64,000 nt of DNA from Streptomyces sulphureus DSM 40104 (GCF_000381025.1 NZ_KB905819.1:1-64000), one strand, 5' to 3'. Counted from the stretch's first letter, positions 25,001-32,662 are shown. A program made the numbers and translations. Notes: generated by a model from the sequence alone, not told the origin.

Positions 25001-25292
25001 CGCGGCGCAGGCGTGCGTCGGTGATCCCCTCCGCTCCGTGCGCGCGGACCCTGTGGACGAGCGAGGCGAGGCTGGGGGAGGCGAGGAGCAGCGCCTCGTG
25101 GAGTGCGGCGTCGTCCCCGGCGGACGCCAGCACCGCGGCGCACGCCTCCCGCTCGCGCGGTCCGCCCGCGTGCCCGGTGGGCAGCCCGGGCGCCTGCGGG
25201 TTCAGCGGGGACCTGCACAGGAAGAGGTCGGCCGCCCTGAAGAGATTGCCGCCGTCCCTGCGGTCCGTGTCCGAGATGCTCGGCTCCCCCAT
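22077..25292 (-). CDS. lanB: lantibiotic dehydratase LanB (full length)
   Basis: 1071 residues from ATG 25292. N-terminal glutamylation region: LFRAADLFLCRSPLNPQ, LRRAALAVLRYDVRRRTRPT, PFGLFAGVAVGTFDS, with the catalytic groove around VPNAGDVEELPVAEVGIGA and MVSAPAQAPNAVRLLW. The C-terminal elimination domain starts at about residue 770: NWLYLKLHGPARCQDELL, WFFLRYTDPSGHHLRVRLYA. LanB enzymes use Glu-tRNA to dehydrate Ser/Thr of the precursor. An intact fused enzyme is what class I lantibiotics such as nisin and planosporicin use. Confidence 0.93.
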   Translation of the reverse strand: MGEPSISDTDRRDGGNLFRAADLFLCRSPLNPQAPGLPTGHAGGPREREACAAVLASAGDDAALHEALLLASPSLASLVHRVRAHGAEGITDARLRRAALAVLRYDVRRRTRPTPFGLFAGVAVGTFDSTAKAERGPAHRTRTHVDMQWLTRVGNRLEADAAVLSCLDVQAHQGLRVRGDRLVLTYPSTRGVPPRGDGPDRSTVSVRRTPLVAEAVAKARCPVPYGELVGDLSAAFPGVPVERVRTLLAALVREELLITEVRPPLDGGDPLRHLLDVLDRASGGGGTSEETEELRLALHRLDGARHAYDALPVGAGAGRLRHLLDTARAAEPDDTPLHIDTRLDTELRLPHVVRSEVERAAEVMWRLSRPKLGLFALREYHRRFLDVYGADRLVPVLELLDEATGLGAPAGYGWPNSEAPEVPPEDARSLGRDRAMARLVARAQRAGLREVVLSDAELAEFARGSADPADLPSSCEVTVQVTAPGAEALGEGEFRVFLSPSPGSHRAGSTFARFADLDPEWRARFAALDRDVPTHVAGAVPVDLAFRPRGGRAANLAHTVPGTGRRVSVGVPNAGDVEELPVAEVGIGATLERMTAVHLPTGRELAPVLGNMVSAPAQAPNAVRLLWEIGLEGQRLWEPWNWGPLADAPFVPRVRHGRFVLASAVWRLDELRAAAEESHAGWEAALSRWQEFWQVPRLVLAVAADQRLTLDLDDAWHRELLRDQLCRNPELIAQEVPGEHEGWLESPFAGHTTELVVPLTRRPDVPPRRGYAGHHQPQRTVHGLGGNWLYLKLHGPARCQDELLRDHLPALVNLAGEEGAESWFFLRYTDPSGHHLRVRLYAESADRLWGRVAPAVGALLEEWQRAGLVRSHTLAQYDPETERYGGPTAQHLAEQVFRYDSEAALELLRLAKEPENGHDAESLAAVSVASLAHAFGPPDPEDPLLTGDFGDDSAAAWLSMTGSRRDLPQEYRPGAGQWRRLVDPYAGFPALAGDGTGLRIREALLPRDEAVRRLASRVREASSTPRGRIVGSLLHMTCNRLFGGDSAQEARVLGIARGAVQDNLNRRRHHA

Positions 25293-25338
25293 GTCTCCCC
25301 CTGGTCGATTGCTTCTGGTGCCCGGTCGCGGGCGGGTC

Positions 25339-25373
25339 GTGCCGGGAAGGGACGTGCGGTCCCTCCCCGGCAC
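25339..25373 (-). terminator. lanA-lanB intercistronic hairpin (attenuator)
   Basis: A 15-bp stem with one mismatch, GTGCCGGGAAGGGAC / GTCCCTCCCCGGCAC, and a five-base loop, placed 6 bases after the precursor stop. There is no T-run. Such hairpins between lanA and lanB commonly stabilise the lanA message and allow partial read-through. Confidence 0.75.
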
Positions 25374-25378
25374 GGGCG

Positions 25379-25549
25379 TCAGCAGCAGTGGCTGCAGCCG
25401 GAGCCGCCGCCCTCACTGGTGCATCCCGGGGTGCAGTAGGAGATGCTGGTGACGGCCGGACCGGCCACCGACTTCTCCACACCGATCTCCAGGTCGAGGT
25501 CGAGCAGCCCCTCGTCGTTCCTCACGTCAGCGGGAGAGTTGATACCCAC
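25379..25549 (-). CDS. lanA: planosporicin-type lantibiotic precursor LanA
   Basis: 56 residues from GTG 25549, with AAGGAGG five bases upstream. Leader (1-32) opens VGINSPADVRNDEGL and contains LLDLDLEIGVEK and the cleavage-type ending SVAGPA. The 24-residue core (33-56) begins VTSISYCTPGC, continues TSEGGGS and ends GCSHCC. Its five Cys and Ser/Thr spacing equal those of planosporicin and microbisporicin, lipid II-binding antibiotics with an epidermin-like N-terminal CTPGC ring. Positions usually holding Trp are Ile4 and Tyr6, and Asn19 is Gly. Position 14 is Glu as in planosporicin. Confidence 0.95.
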   Translation of the reverse strand: MGINSPADVRNDEGLLDLDLEIGVEKSVAGPAVTSISYCTPGCTSEGGGSGCSHCC

Positions 25550-25598
25550 ATCGGCCTCCTTCGTCGAGAACAGACAGGTGTGCACCGGATCGATCCGA

Positions 25599-25675
25599 GT
25601 TATACGCAAGCACGTCTGTGCCTCCCGACTCACCGGGTAGCTGGGGAAATGGCAGTGATGGCAGGTTCGTGGCAG
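25599..25675 (-). promoter_or_regulatory. lanA promoter region with triple TGGCAG repeat
   Basis: On the minus strand a TATAAC -10-like box lies at 25604-25599, about 50 bases before the start codon. Upstream are three direct copies of CTGCCA (plus strand TGGCAG at 25650, 25659 and 25670; spacing 9 and 11). This region lacks the GAACC-N15-GCTAC sigma motif seen at the other cluster promoters, so the repeats are candidate sites for the LuxR activator. Confidence 0.5.
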
Positions 25676-25742
25676 GGGCGCACCCGAGGGGCGCGCGGCG
25701 GAGGCCGTGCCGCAACCTTCCTGGGGAATTGCGCAGACAACA

Positions 25743-25769
25743 GTGAACCGCGTCCGTCGGCAGCGCTAC
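25743..25769 (+). promoter_or_regulatory. ECF-type promoter of the sigma factor gene
   Basis: GTGAACC with GAACC at 25745-25749, 15 bases, then GCTAC at 25765-25769. The same motif and spacing recur at 27232-27258 and, on the minus strand, at 32689-32663. Start of transcription would fall close to the GTG at 25779, so the message may be leaderless. Confidence 0.75.
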
Positions 25770-25778
25770 ACACAAGAT

Positions 25779-26336
25779 GTGTGTTCCGACGAGACTCTGC
25801 TGACCGCTGCCGCGCACGGCGACCAGTCGGCCCTGCGGGACCTGTACGAGAGACACGCTGCCGCCATGCTGCGCCTCATCCGTAGGCTCACCTCGGACCA
25901 GGGCGCCGCCGAGGAGATCCTCCAGGAGTCCTGGCTGGCCGTCTGGCGCTCCGCTACGGGTTTCCGAGGCGAATCCTCCGTGCGTAGCTGGCTGTTGGGC
26001 GTAGCACGGCGGCAGGCGCACAACCAGCTCCGCCGCTCCCGTCCCCGCTTCGCCGACCTCGCCGAGGCGTACGAGGTCCCCGACCCCGCCCCCGGCGTCG
26101 AGGAACAGGTCGTCGTCGCAGCCGAGCGCGACGCACTGCGCACGGCCGTCAGGGCCCTACCGGAACACCTGCGCGAAGTCCTCGCGCTCGTGCTTGTCGA
26201 AGACCTGGCCTACCCGGAGGTGGCGGAGGTGCTGGAGATCCCCGTCGGTACCGTCAAAAGCCGCATGTCGCACGCCCGCAAGCGGCTCGGCAACATGCTC
26301 GCCGCCACGCGGCTGGAAGGAACGGCGCGACGATGA
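25779..26336 (+). CDS. ECF sigma factor (PspX/MibX-like)
   Basis: 185 residues from GTG 25779, chosen because earlier in-frame starts lie within the promoter motif. Region 2: LRDLYERHAAAMLRLIRRLT, EEILQESWLAVWRSATGFRG, SSVRSWLLGVARRQAHNQLR. Region 4: VLALVLVEDLAYPEVAEVLE, IPVGTVKSRMSHARKRLG. No extra C-terminal domain. It overlaps the anti-sigma gene (ATGA). The motif in its own promoter predicts positive autoregulation, and it likely also drives the 27361 operon and the immunity genes. Confidence 0.9.
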   Translation: MCSDETLLTAAAHGDQSALRDLYERHAAAMLRLIRRLTSDQGAAEEILQESWLAVWRSATGFRGESSVRSWLLGVARRQAHNQLRRSRPRFADLAEAYEVPDPAPGVEEQVVVAAERDALRTAVRALPEHLREVLALVLVEDLAYPEVAEVLEIPVGTVKSRMSHARKRLGNMLAATRLEGTARR

Positions 26337-27235
26337 AGCAACCACCCCACCTGGAGGACGACTCCCTCGCAGCCCTCGCCAAATCGACCGCGGACGGGGC
26401 GCGCCCCGCGCACCTGAGAGAGTGCGCCGCCTGCCGCAGTCGCCTCGCCTGGTGGCAGGGCGTCACCGATGCAGTCCGTACCGACGAAGCGGCGCGCAAC
26501 GCAGCCGCACCCTCCTTCGACACCCTCATCGCCCCGGTCCTCACCCCGCAGACCGCGACGCAACCCCAGCCCGTCCTGTCGACGGCGCCCCACCGTCCGT
26601 CACCCGCGCGCACGCTCCGCCTCGCCGGACAACTCGTCCAACGCCAGACGAAGCTGCTCCCCCGGGCGTGGGCACCGCTCAGCGCGGTCGGCCTCCTCGC
26701 CGCCGCTCTGCTCGCACCGCTCCTCGGCGACCCGAGCACGACGCTCCGCGCCTTCTCCGCCGCCGCTGTCCTCGTCCTCCTGCTCGGCGCCCTCCTCGTC
26801 AGCTCCCCCAGAACCGACCCGAGACACGAGCTGATGCACACCCTCCCGACCTCGCCGACGAGCGTCTTCCTCGCCCGCACCACAGCCGTCCTCACCCTCG
26901 ACCTGCTACTCGCGCTCGGCTGCTCCGCGCTCCTCGGCGACCTCGGCTGGTGGACGGCCGTCTCCGGCTGGCTCGGGCAGGGCCTCCTCGCCTCCACCGC
27001 TGCGCTCGCCCTCTCCCTCCGGCTCGGCGCCGCCACCGGAGCCTCGGCCGGTGCGGCGATCTGGTTGCTGAGCGTCCTGACCGGACCCGACGGCCTCCTC
27101 ACAAGCCCCCTCGCCGTCGTCCTCAACCCGCTCCTGACGACCTCCTGGTGGACGCTCGCCCTCTCCGCGCTCCTCCTCGGCTGGGCCGTGCGCCAGGTCC
27201 GCCGCTCCCCCGACGCCGTCGCCGAACCCGCGTGA
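26333..27235 (+). CDS. membrane anti-sigma factor (PspW/MibW-like)
   Basis: 300 residues. The N-terminal 50 residues hold a zinc anti-sigma signature, AHLRECAACRSRLAWW (HxxxCxxC). After a linker there are six hydrophobic segments from about residue 110 to 290 (GLLAAALLAPLLG, AAAVLVLLLGALLVSS, AVLTLDLLLALGCSALL, and others). It is coupled to the ECF gene, as expected of a partner that holds the sigma factor at the membrane until a signal, perhaps the lantibiotic itself, is sensed. Confidence 0.88.
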   Translation: MKQPPHLEDDSLAALAKSTADGARPAHLRECAACRSRLAWWQGVTDAVRTDEAARNAAAPSFDTLIAPVLTPQTATQPQPVLSTAPHRPSPARTLRLAGQLVQRQTKLLPRAWAPLSAVGLLAAALLAPLLGDPSTTLRAFSAAAVLVLLLGALLVSSPRTDPRHELMHTLPTSPTSVFLARTTAVLTLDLLLALGCSALLGDLGWWTAVSGWLGQGLLASTAALALSLRLGAATGASAGAAIWLLSVLTGPDGLLTSPLAVVLNPLLTTSWWTLALSALLLGWAVRQVRRSPDAVAEPA

Positions 27236-27258
27236 ACCGCCCGCCGCCCAGCCGCTAC
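27232..27258 (+). promoter_or_regulatory. ECF-type promoter of the membrane/ABC operon
   Basis: GTGAACC (GAACC 27234-27238), 15 bases, GCTAC (27254-27258), followed by GTAC. It starts in the last codons of the anti-sigma gene and lies about 100 bases before the 27361 gene. Identical core and spacing to the sigma-gene promoter. Confidence 0.75.
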
Positions 27259-27360
27259 GTACACGCACGTACCGCCTCCCGTGCCCGGCTCCCCCCGTTA
27301 CCGGCAGGGGAGGCGGTACCTCCCACCAGCCACCGACCGCGCCGAGAGGGGGCAACAGCC

Positions 27361-27993
27361 ATGCGCACCGCATCCAACACCGCACCGCCGCAGGCGTCTT
27401 GGGCCCAGGAAGCTCGTCGCTGCGGGAGAACCGCGCTCCTGCTGCCCGCGCTCGCCGCCGTCGCCGCGTTCGCCGCCTTCTCGGCGGGGCCACCGGAAGG
27501 GACCCTTCCCGGACGCCTCGTGCTCGAGTGCGCCCTGCCCGTCGCGACCGCACTCGCCTGCGCCACCGTGGTCGTACGCGAACCCATGGCCGAGCTCCAC
27601 CTGACGCTGCCCACCGGCTACCCCCGCACGGTCACCCGCCGCCTGGCCCTCGTCGGTGCCGCCTCGGCCGTCTCCGCGCTGCTCCTCGTCGCAGGCCTTC
27701 TGGCCACGGGAAGTTCCCCGGCGCCTGCCGCGACTCTCTCCGAACTCCTCGCCCTCACGGTTTTGTTGAGCGGAACCGCCGTCTGGTCCGCCGTACGCCT
27801 CGGCTCGGGTGCCGCCGCCACCGGAACGGTCGCCGCCGTCGTCCTGGCCAAGGTCCTCCTCCTCGACCAGGCCCTCCCGCAGGCCACCGTCCAAGCGCCC
27901 TGGGCGCTTCTCGCAGGCGGCGTCCTCTTCCTGTTCGCGCTGCGCACCCTCGCCGACGCCGAGCGCTCCGCCCTGCGCCTGCTGGAGGTCTGA
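27361..27993 (+). CDS. cluster membrane protein (PspJ/MibJ-like)
   Basis: 210 residues with six likely membrane helices: TALLLPALAAVAAFAAFSAG, LPVATALACATVVV, LALVGAASAVSALLLVAGLL, LSELLALTVLLSGTAVWSAV, GTVAAVVLAKVLLL, ALLAGGVLFLFALRTLA. No enzymatic motif. It precedes and overlaps an ABC permease gene (TGATG), so it probably forms part of that transporter. The matching position in planosporicin-type clusters is occupied by the small membrane protein J. Confidence 0.7.
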   Translation: MRTASNTAPPQASWAQEARRCGRTALLLPALAAVAAFAAFSAGPPEGTLPGRLVLECALPVATALACATVVVREPMAELHLTLPTGYPRTVTRRLALVGAASAVSALLLVAGLLATGSSPAPAATLSELLALTVLLSGTAVWSAVRLGSGAAATGTVAAVVLAKVLLLDQALPQATVQAPWALLAGGVLFLFALRTLADAERSALRLLEV

Positions 27994-28787
27994 TGAACGC
28001 GCTGCTGTGCACCGTGCGCTACGAGGCGCTCATGGCGGTACGACGCAAGGCGGTCCTCGGCACCGTCGTCCCGCTCACCGCACTCAGCCTGCTCCTCGCC
28101 GTCACCTCGCCCGTCGTCACCGGCCACACCGACCCGACGGCCCGCGTCGGCGCCGTCGTGGTGCTGGTCAACACTTTCTGCGCCCTCGGCGTCGGCATCG
28201 CCCTCGCCGACCGGCTCCGCAGAGGCATGGAGACACGCGGCCTCGCCGACGTGCTGGAGGCGACCCCCACCGCCGCTCTCGCGCGCAGTCTCGGCGCCTC
28301 GCTCGGGCCGTTGCTCACCGCGCTCACGCCGGTCGCCGCACCCCTTTTGCTCTTCGGCGCCGTCGTCGCTGCTGCCGCCGCCTCGATCGTGCCGTTGGTC
28401 GCCACCCTCGCCGCGCTCGTCACCGCCGTACTCCCGGCCGCGCTCCTCGCCGCCTCGCTCGGCGGGCTGCTCGGCGCGCTGATGCCGGTAGCGGCCGCGC
28501 GCGGCGTCCTCGTCGCCGCGTGGCTGTGGGCCGTCCAGCTCCCGCCCTCGCTCTCGCCCGTCCCCACACCCACGGGCACCGTGTTCAGCCCGCTCGGCGG
28601 ATATCCGCTCGTGGCCTGGGCCCACGCCCCGGAGGTCTGGGCACGCCGCGAGAGCACCGGCTTCGCGCGTCCCGAAGTGACCGACACGACAGCCCTGTTG
28701 AACCTGGCCCTCGTGCTGGCGCTCGCCCTCGCCTGCTACGCCCTCGGCCACCTCGCCACCCGACTGCGACGACACGGAGCGCCATGA
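27993..28787 (+). CDS. ABC transporter permease (PspY/MibY-like)
   Basis: 264 residues, about six membrane helices and an N-terminal cytoplasmic start typical of ABC-2 permeases (MNALLCTVRYEALMAVRRKA). A long extracellular loop near the C-end contains FSPLGGYPLVAWAHAPEVWA. It sits between the membrane protein and the ATPase, overlapping both, and makes a J-Y-Z transporter. Likely function is self-protection or export. Confidence 0.78.
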   Translation: MNALLCTVRYEALMAVRRKAVLGTVVPLTALSLLLAVTSPVVTGHTDPTARVGAVVVLVNTFCALGVGIALADRLRRGMETRGLADVLEATPTAALARSLGASLGPLLTALTPVAAPLLLFGAVVAAAAASIVPLVATLAALVTAVLPAALLAASLGGLLGALMPVAAARGVLVAAWLWAVQLPPSLSPVPTPTGTVFSPLGGYPLVAWAHAPEVWARRESTGFARPEVTDTTALLNLALVLALALACYALGHLATRLRRHGAP

Positions 28788-29731
28788 ACATCACCACCCG
28801 CCGACTCGCCAAGGTCTACCGCGGCGGACACCGGGCACTCGACGACGTCGACCTCCACGTCGAAGGCGGCACCGTCGGGCTCCTCGGTGCCAACGGAGCG
28901 GGTAAGACCACACTCCTGCGCGTCCTCACCGGCATCCTGCGCCCGACCTCCGGCACCGTCGAGGTCGCCGGGCACGATCTCGCGACAACCGCGGGCCGTA
29001 CCGCGGTGAAACGCACACTCGGTTACCTTCCGCAGGAGCTCTCCCTCTACCCGGACCTGACGGCACGCGAGTTCCTCGACTACATCGGCGTGCTCAAGGG
29101 GCTCGACGACAAGCGCGAGCGTCGCAGACAGGTCGAGGAACACCTCGGTGACGTCGGCCTGGAGGACGCCGCGGGACGCCGCCTCTCCGGTTTCTCCGGT
29201 GGCATGAAACGCAGAGTCGGCATCGCCCAGGCCCTCATGGGCGAACCGACCGTACTCGTCGTCGACGAACCGACCACGGGCCTCGACCCGCACGAGCGCA
29301 TGCGGTTCCGCAGGCTGCTCGCCGGGCTCGGACGGGGGCGCACCGTGCTTCTCTCCACCCACATCCTCGACGACGTCGCACAGACCTGCCGCGAGGTCGC
29401 CGTACTCGATGCGGGGCGGCTCCTCTTCCACGACACCACGGCCGCGCTCGTGAGCCAGGCGGCCGGGCGCACTTGGGCCGTCACCGCGACAGAGGTCGGC
29501 GGCGGTCCGCCTCCGGAAGCAGACGTCGTCAGCGCGGCCACGACCTCGGCAGGCGCCGAGTACCGGATGGTTGCCGACGCCGCCCCGGCCGGCGGCCGAC
29601 CAGCCGAACCCACCCTGGAGGACGGCTACGCCGCTCTCCTCCGCGACCACGCCCCCACCCGAGCTCACGCCACGGCAGGCCACAGCACGGCCCGGTCCAC
29701 AGCAGAACCACCTTCACACGAGAGGAAGTAA
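28784..29731 (+). CDS. ABC transporter ATPase (PspZ/MibZ-like)
   Basis: 315 residues. Walker A GANGAGKTT, Q-loop LPQELSLYPDLTAREF, signature FSGGMKRR (Phe replaces the Leu), Walker B VLVVDEPTTGLDP and H-loop LLSTHILDDVAQTC. The C-terminal 90 residues are an accessory tail ending in a Ser/Thr/His-rich segment. Overlaps the permease start by four bases. Energises the J-Y-Z system. Confidence 0.85.
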   Translation: MNITTRRLAKVYRGGHRALDDVDLHVEGGTVGLLGANGAGKTTLLRVLTGILRPTSGTVEVAGHDLATTAGRTAVKRTLGYLPQELSLYPDLTAREFLDYIGVLKGLDDKRERRRQVEEHLGDVGLEDAAGRRLSGFSGGMKRRVGIAQALMGEPTVLVVDEPTTGLDPHERMRFRRLLAGLGRGRTVLLSTHILDDVAQTCREVAVLDAGRLLFHDTTAALVSQAAGRTWAVTATEVGGGPPPEADVVSAATTSAGAEYRMVADAAPAGGRPAEPTLEDGYAALLRDHAPTRAHATAGHSTARSTAEPPSHERK

Positions 29732-29736
29732 CCACG

Positions 29737-30174
29737 ATGAGCCCCGCGGCCCCACCCGCTGCAGCTCCGCGCGCCGAATTGCGTACGCACACCAGGCGCC
29801 ACGGCGCACTTCTCGGCGCGGCCCTCGCCGCGTTGGTACTCGCCGGCACCGCCGGCTGCAAGGGCGAAGGGCGCGCCGACCCAGCCACCACCGATCCGGC
29901 ACCGTTGCCGAGCCCCACGAGCACAAAACAGGAGATCGGCGAAGAGAACTTCGCCTACACCTGGCCGTTCACCGTCCCCCGTGGCACAGCCGAGTGCCGC
30001 GACGGTGACAAGGCCGTCTTCACCGTGCAGGGAGGCACGACCTATGCGCTCAACGACCGTGCACGCCAAGCCGGTTACCCGGATGTCGGGCCCATCCGTG
30101 CCTCGGGGAGCGGTGGCGGGGATATCAGCCTCGGCACTGTGCTGAGCCGCGCCCTGAAGCTCTGCAACCCGTAG
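29737..30174 (+). CDS. lipoprotein of lantibiotic cluster (PspQ/MibQ-like, DUF2511-like)
   Basis: 145 residues. A signal peptide with twin arginine-like RRHGALLGAALAALVLAGTA leads to the lipobox AGTAGC, the Cys being lipidated. A short Pro/Ser linker follows, then a small domain with YTWPFTVPRGTAECRDGDKA and FTVQGGTTYALNDRARQAGY, which resembles DUF2511, and a C-terminal Cys that may disulphide-bond. Located five bases after the ATPase gene. In related clusters the Q lipoprotein is thought to help immunity by binding lantibiotic at the membrane surface. Confidence 0.8.
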   Translation: MSPAAPPAAAPRAELRTHTRRHGALLGAALAALVLAGTAGCKGEGRADPATTDPAPLPSPTSTKQEIGEENFAYTWPFTVPRGTAECRDGDKAVFTVQGGTTYALNDRARQAGYPDVGPIRASGSGGGDISLGTVLSRALKLCNP

Positions 30175-30296
30175 CGCAGGGGACGGCGCGGGCTCTCTCG
30201 GCCTAGCGCCGGCTCCCCAGCATGGTTTCAGCCCACCGGTAGAGGCCGCGGGACAAACCTCAGGGAGAACCGTAAGCACAACGGGGGAGATCCAAC

Positions 30297-30998
30297 TTGT
30301 TCGAGCAAGCGGGCTCCAGGACGGAGCCCGGGCGTCAGGTCATCGCCCACCACGCACTCCGCGAGCTACTCGACTCGCCCCACACACCACTCGGCAGACT
30401 CCGGGCCCAGCTCCCCGACATCCGCTTCGTCGCCTATCGGGACCTCGCCGCAGAGACGTCAGTCCTCACCCGGCCGTTGCTGATGCCGTCGACGACCGAA
30501 TTCCAGAACGAGGAGTTGCGTGCCGTCCGTCTCAACCAGGCCACCGCACTGATTGTCGCCGTCACGCACGATGTCTCCGGGCATCAGGCATACCACGCCA
30601 TACGTTCGGGCGCCGACCTCGTCTTCAACCTTGCCAACCCCAGCCGGGAGCAGCTCGATGCCGTCTGCGCACGGTGCGTGAGCCATAGTTCCGCCGTGGT
30701 CGGTCTGAGTCAGCACAGCCGTTCTTCCTCCGTCGAGGCCGCTGGTGAAGTGCGACCCGACGGCCATCCCGGTCCGTACGACGAGGAATTGTTGAGACTG
30801 CTGGGCACCTCGCTGACGGTCTCCGAGATCGCCCGGCGCTTCTACTGTTCCGAGCGCACCATGTACCGCCGCATCCGTCACCTCTACGACGCCTTCGGTG
30901 TCTCCCGCAGATCGGAGCTGATGGCGGCGGTCTCCAGGGCCAACGGACGACCGAACGTCGTTGCCGGGCGCAATCTCTCGTCCAGCGACGCCAGTTGA
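30297..30998 (+). CDS. LuxR-type transcriptional activator (PspR/MibR-like)
   Basis: 233 residues from TTG 30297, with GGGGGAGA seven bases upstream. The N-terminal 150 residues have no receiver signature. The C-terminal HTH is ELLRLLGTSLTVSEIARRFY, CSERTMYRRIRHLYDAFGVS, RRSELMAA. No ECF motif lies directly upstream; it may be read through from the operon before it (gap 122 bases). In microbisporicin and planosporicin clusters the R regulator activates the lanA operon, which fits the absence of the sigma motif there. Confidence 0.82.
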   Translation: MFEQAGSRTEPGRQVIAHHALRELLDSPHTPLGRLRAQLPDIRFVAYRDLAAETSVLTRPLLMPSTTEFQNEELRAVRLNQATALIVAVTHDVSGHQAYHAIRSGADLVFNLANPSREQLDAVCARCVSHSSAVVGLSQHSRSSSVEAAGEVRPDGHPGPYDEELLRLLGTSLTVSEIARRFYCSERTMYRRIRHLYDAFGVSRRSELMAAVSRANGRPNVVAGRNLSSSDAS

Positions 30999-31060
30999 CG
31001 ATGCGCTCGGCCGTGCCGGCCCCCGGGATCTGCTCGACTCCGGGGGCTCGTGCACGAGCA

Positions 31061-31819
31061 TCAGCGGATGCGTGCGTCGGCTGACTCCACAAGGCGGAAG
31101 AAGCCCTGCTCGAGGTCCCCGTCCGGTGCGAGTCCGGCCAATGCTCCCTCGTACCGCGTACGGCCTTCGACGAGGACCTGCACCCGGTCGCATACCTGGG
31201 CAACCTCCGCGAGCTGGTGGCTGGCGAGAAGAACGGCCACGCCCTCGTCGGCGAGGGCCCGGATGATGCCGCGCATCTCCTTGATGCCTACGGGGTCCAG
31301 TCCGTTCGTCGGCTCGTCGAGGAGGAGAAGGCGAGGGCGGGCGAGGAGCGCCACGGCGATCCCGAGGCGCCAGCGCATACCGAGCGAATACGCTCCGACG
31401 CGCCTGCCGCCCACCCCGTCCATCTTCACCGTCTGCAGTGCGGGGGCGATCCATTCCTCCGGGACGCCGCGGAGCCGGGCGTGCACCTTCATCGTCTCGG
31501 CAGCCGTCAACGTGGGCCACAGTCCCGGTACTTCGATGAGGGCTCCGACCTGCGCGAGGGACTCCCGACCGACGGGGCGGCCGAAGATTTCGATCGTTCC
31601 CGACGAGGGCCGCTGAAGACCCAGCATCGCCTTCATCAGGGTTGTCTTGCCGGCGCCGTTAGGGCCGAGGAGGCCGTAGACCTCCCCTGTCTCCACCGAC
31701 AGATCGACACCGTCGAGGGCACGGTGCGAGCCGTAGTGCTTGTGGAGGCCACGGATGGTGAGCGCCGTACGCTCGGTCGGCGTCGAGGGCGCGGTGTCTG
31801 TCTGTTGTGCTCCGGGCAT
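31061..31819 (-). CDS. lanF: lantibiotic immunity ABC ATPase (LanF-like)
   Basis: 252 residues. Walker A GPNGAGKTT, signature YSLGMRWRLGIA (degenerate, as in the bacitracin/nisin immunity ATPases), Walker B LLLLDEPTNGLDPVGIKEMR and H-loop LLASHQLAEVAQVCD. The E-loop style and PVGIKEMR stretch are typical of LanF/MutF. It is one base after the permease stop and makes an F-E pair that expels the lantibiotic from the producer membrane. Confidence 0.87.
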   Translation of the reverse strand: MPGAQQTDTAPSTPTERTALTIRGLHKHYGSHRALDGVDLSVETGEVYGLLGPNGAGKTTLMKAMLGLQRPSSGTIEIFGRPVGRESLAQVGALIEVPGLWPTLTAAETMKVHARLRGVPEEWIAPALQTVKMDGVGGRRVGAYSLGMRWRLGIAVALLARPRLLLLDEPTNGLDPVGIKEMRGIIRALADEGVAVLLASHQLAEVAQVCDRVQVLVEGRTRYEGALAGLAPDGDLEQGFFRLVESADARIR

Positions 31820-31820
31820 C

Positions 31821-32624
31821 TCAGATCTCCTTGCGGCTCATGTGGACTCGTCCGACGACGATCAGGACCGCCGTCAGTGCAGCCGCGAGCCCGAGCGCGA
31901 GGGGGATGGCTGACGGATCTCTCACCGGGCTGTCCTCGGGAAGGGGAACGCCGTTCGGGCCGATGCCGGCGAGCGGCAGCACGACGCGCATCGGCCAGGC
32001 GAAGGGGACTGCGAACCAGAAGACCTTGTCGGAGACGAGCGCACCGCAGAGGAGCCCGGCCACACCGATTCCGATGCTCGGTCCCATGCCCCATACGACC
32101 GCGCAGAGCACGGCGAGGGCCGTCATGGAGAGCCCGACCAGCCACGGCAGGTAGACCGCGGGCAGGACCGTCCCCATCGCTTCGGGGAACGCGCCGGCGA
32201 GGGCGGCGCCGAGCGCCAGCATGAGCAGCAGGACCGTGGAGGAGACGAAGCCGAGGACGCCGAGGGCTGCGACCTTGCCGACGAAGTAGCGGCCGCGCGG
32301 GACGCCGTACGAGAGCAGCAGGCGCCACGCGTCCTGGTCGGCCCGGACGGAGAGGGCGGCGGCCAGGCCCGCAGTCATCGGGACGAGCACGCCCCAGAAC
32401 TCCAGGGTCACGTTCTGGAAGACCTCGAACGTTCGCCCTGCCTTCGCCTCGGAGGAGCCGAGCGAGCCGAGGAACAGCGGCACCGTGATGATCACGGGGG
32501 CTAGGAGGTGGTACCAGAGGAGGAAGCCGCGGCGATGGCGGATGAGCTCCGTGCCGACGACCGTCACCAGCGACGGTGCGTCGCGACCGCGTGCAAGCGG
32601 TGGGGCCGACGTTTCGACTGTCAT
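31821..32624 (-). CDS. lanE: lantibiotic immunity ABC permease (LanE-like)
   Basis: 267 residues. Starts SLVTVVGTELIRHRRGFLLW YHLLAP and has six membrane helices, with WGVLVPMTAGLAAALSVRAD between helices two and three and SYGVPRGRYFVGKVAALGV, features of the MutE/EpiE immunity permease family. The only permease gene in the pair, so it probably forms a homodimer. Preceded by an ECF-type promoter motif at 32663-32689, placing immunity under the cluster sigma factor. Confidence 0.85.
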   Translation of the reverse strand: MTVETSAPPLARGRDAPSLVTVVGTELIRHRRGFLLWYHLLAPVIITVPLFLGSLGSSEAKAGRTFEVFQNVTLEFWGVLVPMTAGLAAALSVRADQDAWRLLLSYGVPRGRYFVGKVAALGVLGFVSSTVLLLMLALGAALAGAFPEAMGTVLPAVYLPWLVGLSMTALAVLCAVVWGMGPSIGIGVAGLLCGALVSDKVFWFAVPFAWPMRVVLPLAGIGPNGVPLPEDSPVRDPSAIPLALGLAAALTAVLIVVGRVHMSRKEI

Positions 32625-32662
32625 GCGATCTCCCGGGGACCGGTTCGGTGGACGGGGGGTAC

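Noticed and set aside
25640..25690. GAACC and GCTAC words on the minus strand upstream of lanA as a fourth sigma promoter
   Set aside because: The two words are 22 bases apart, not 15, so they do not match the strictly spaced motif at the other three promoters.
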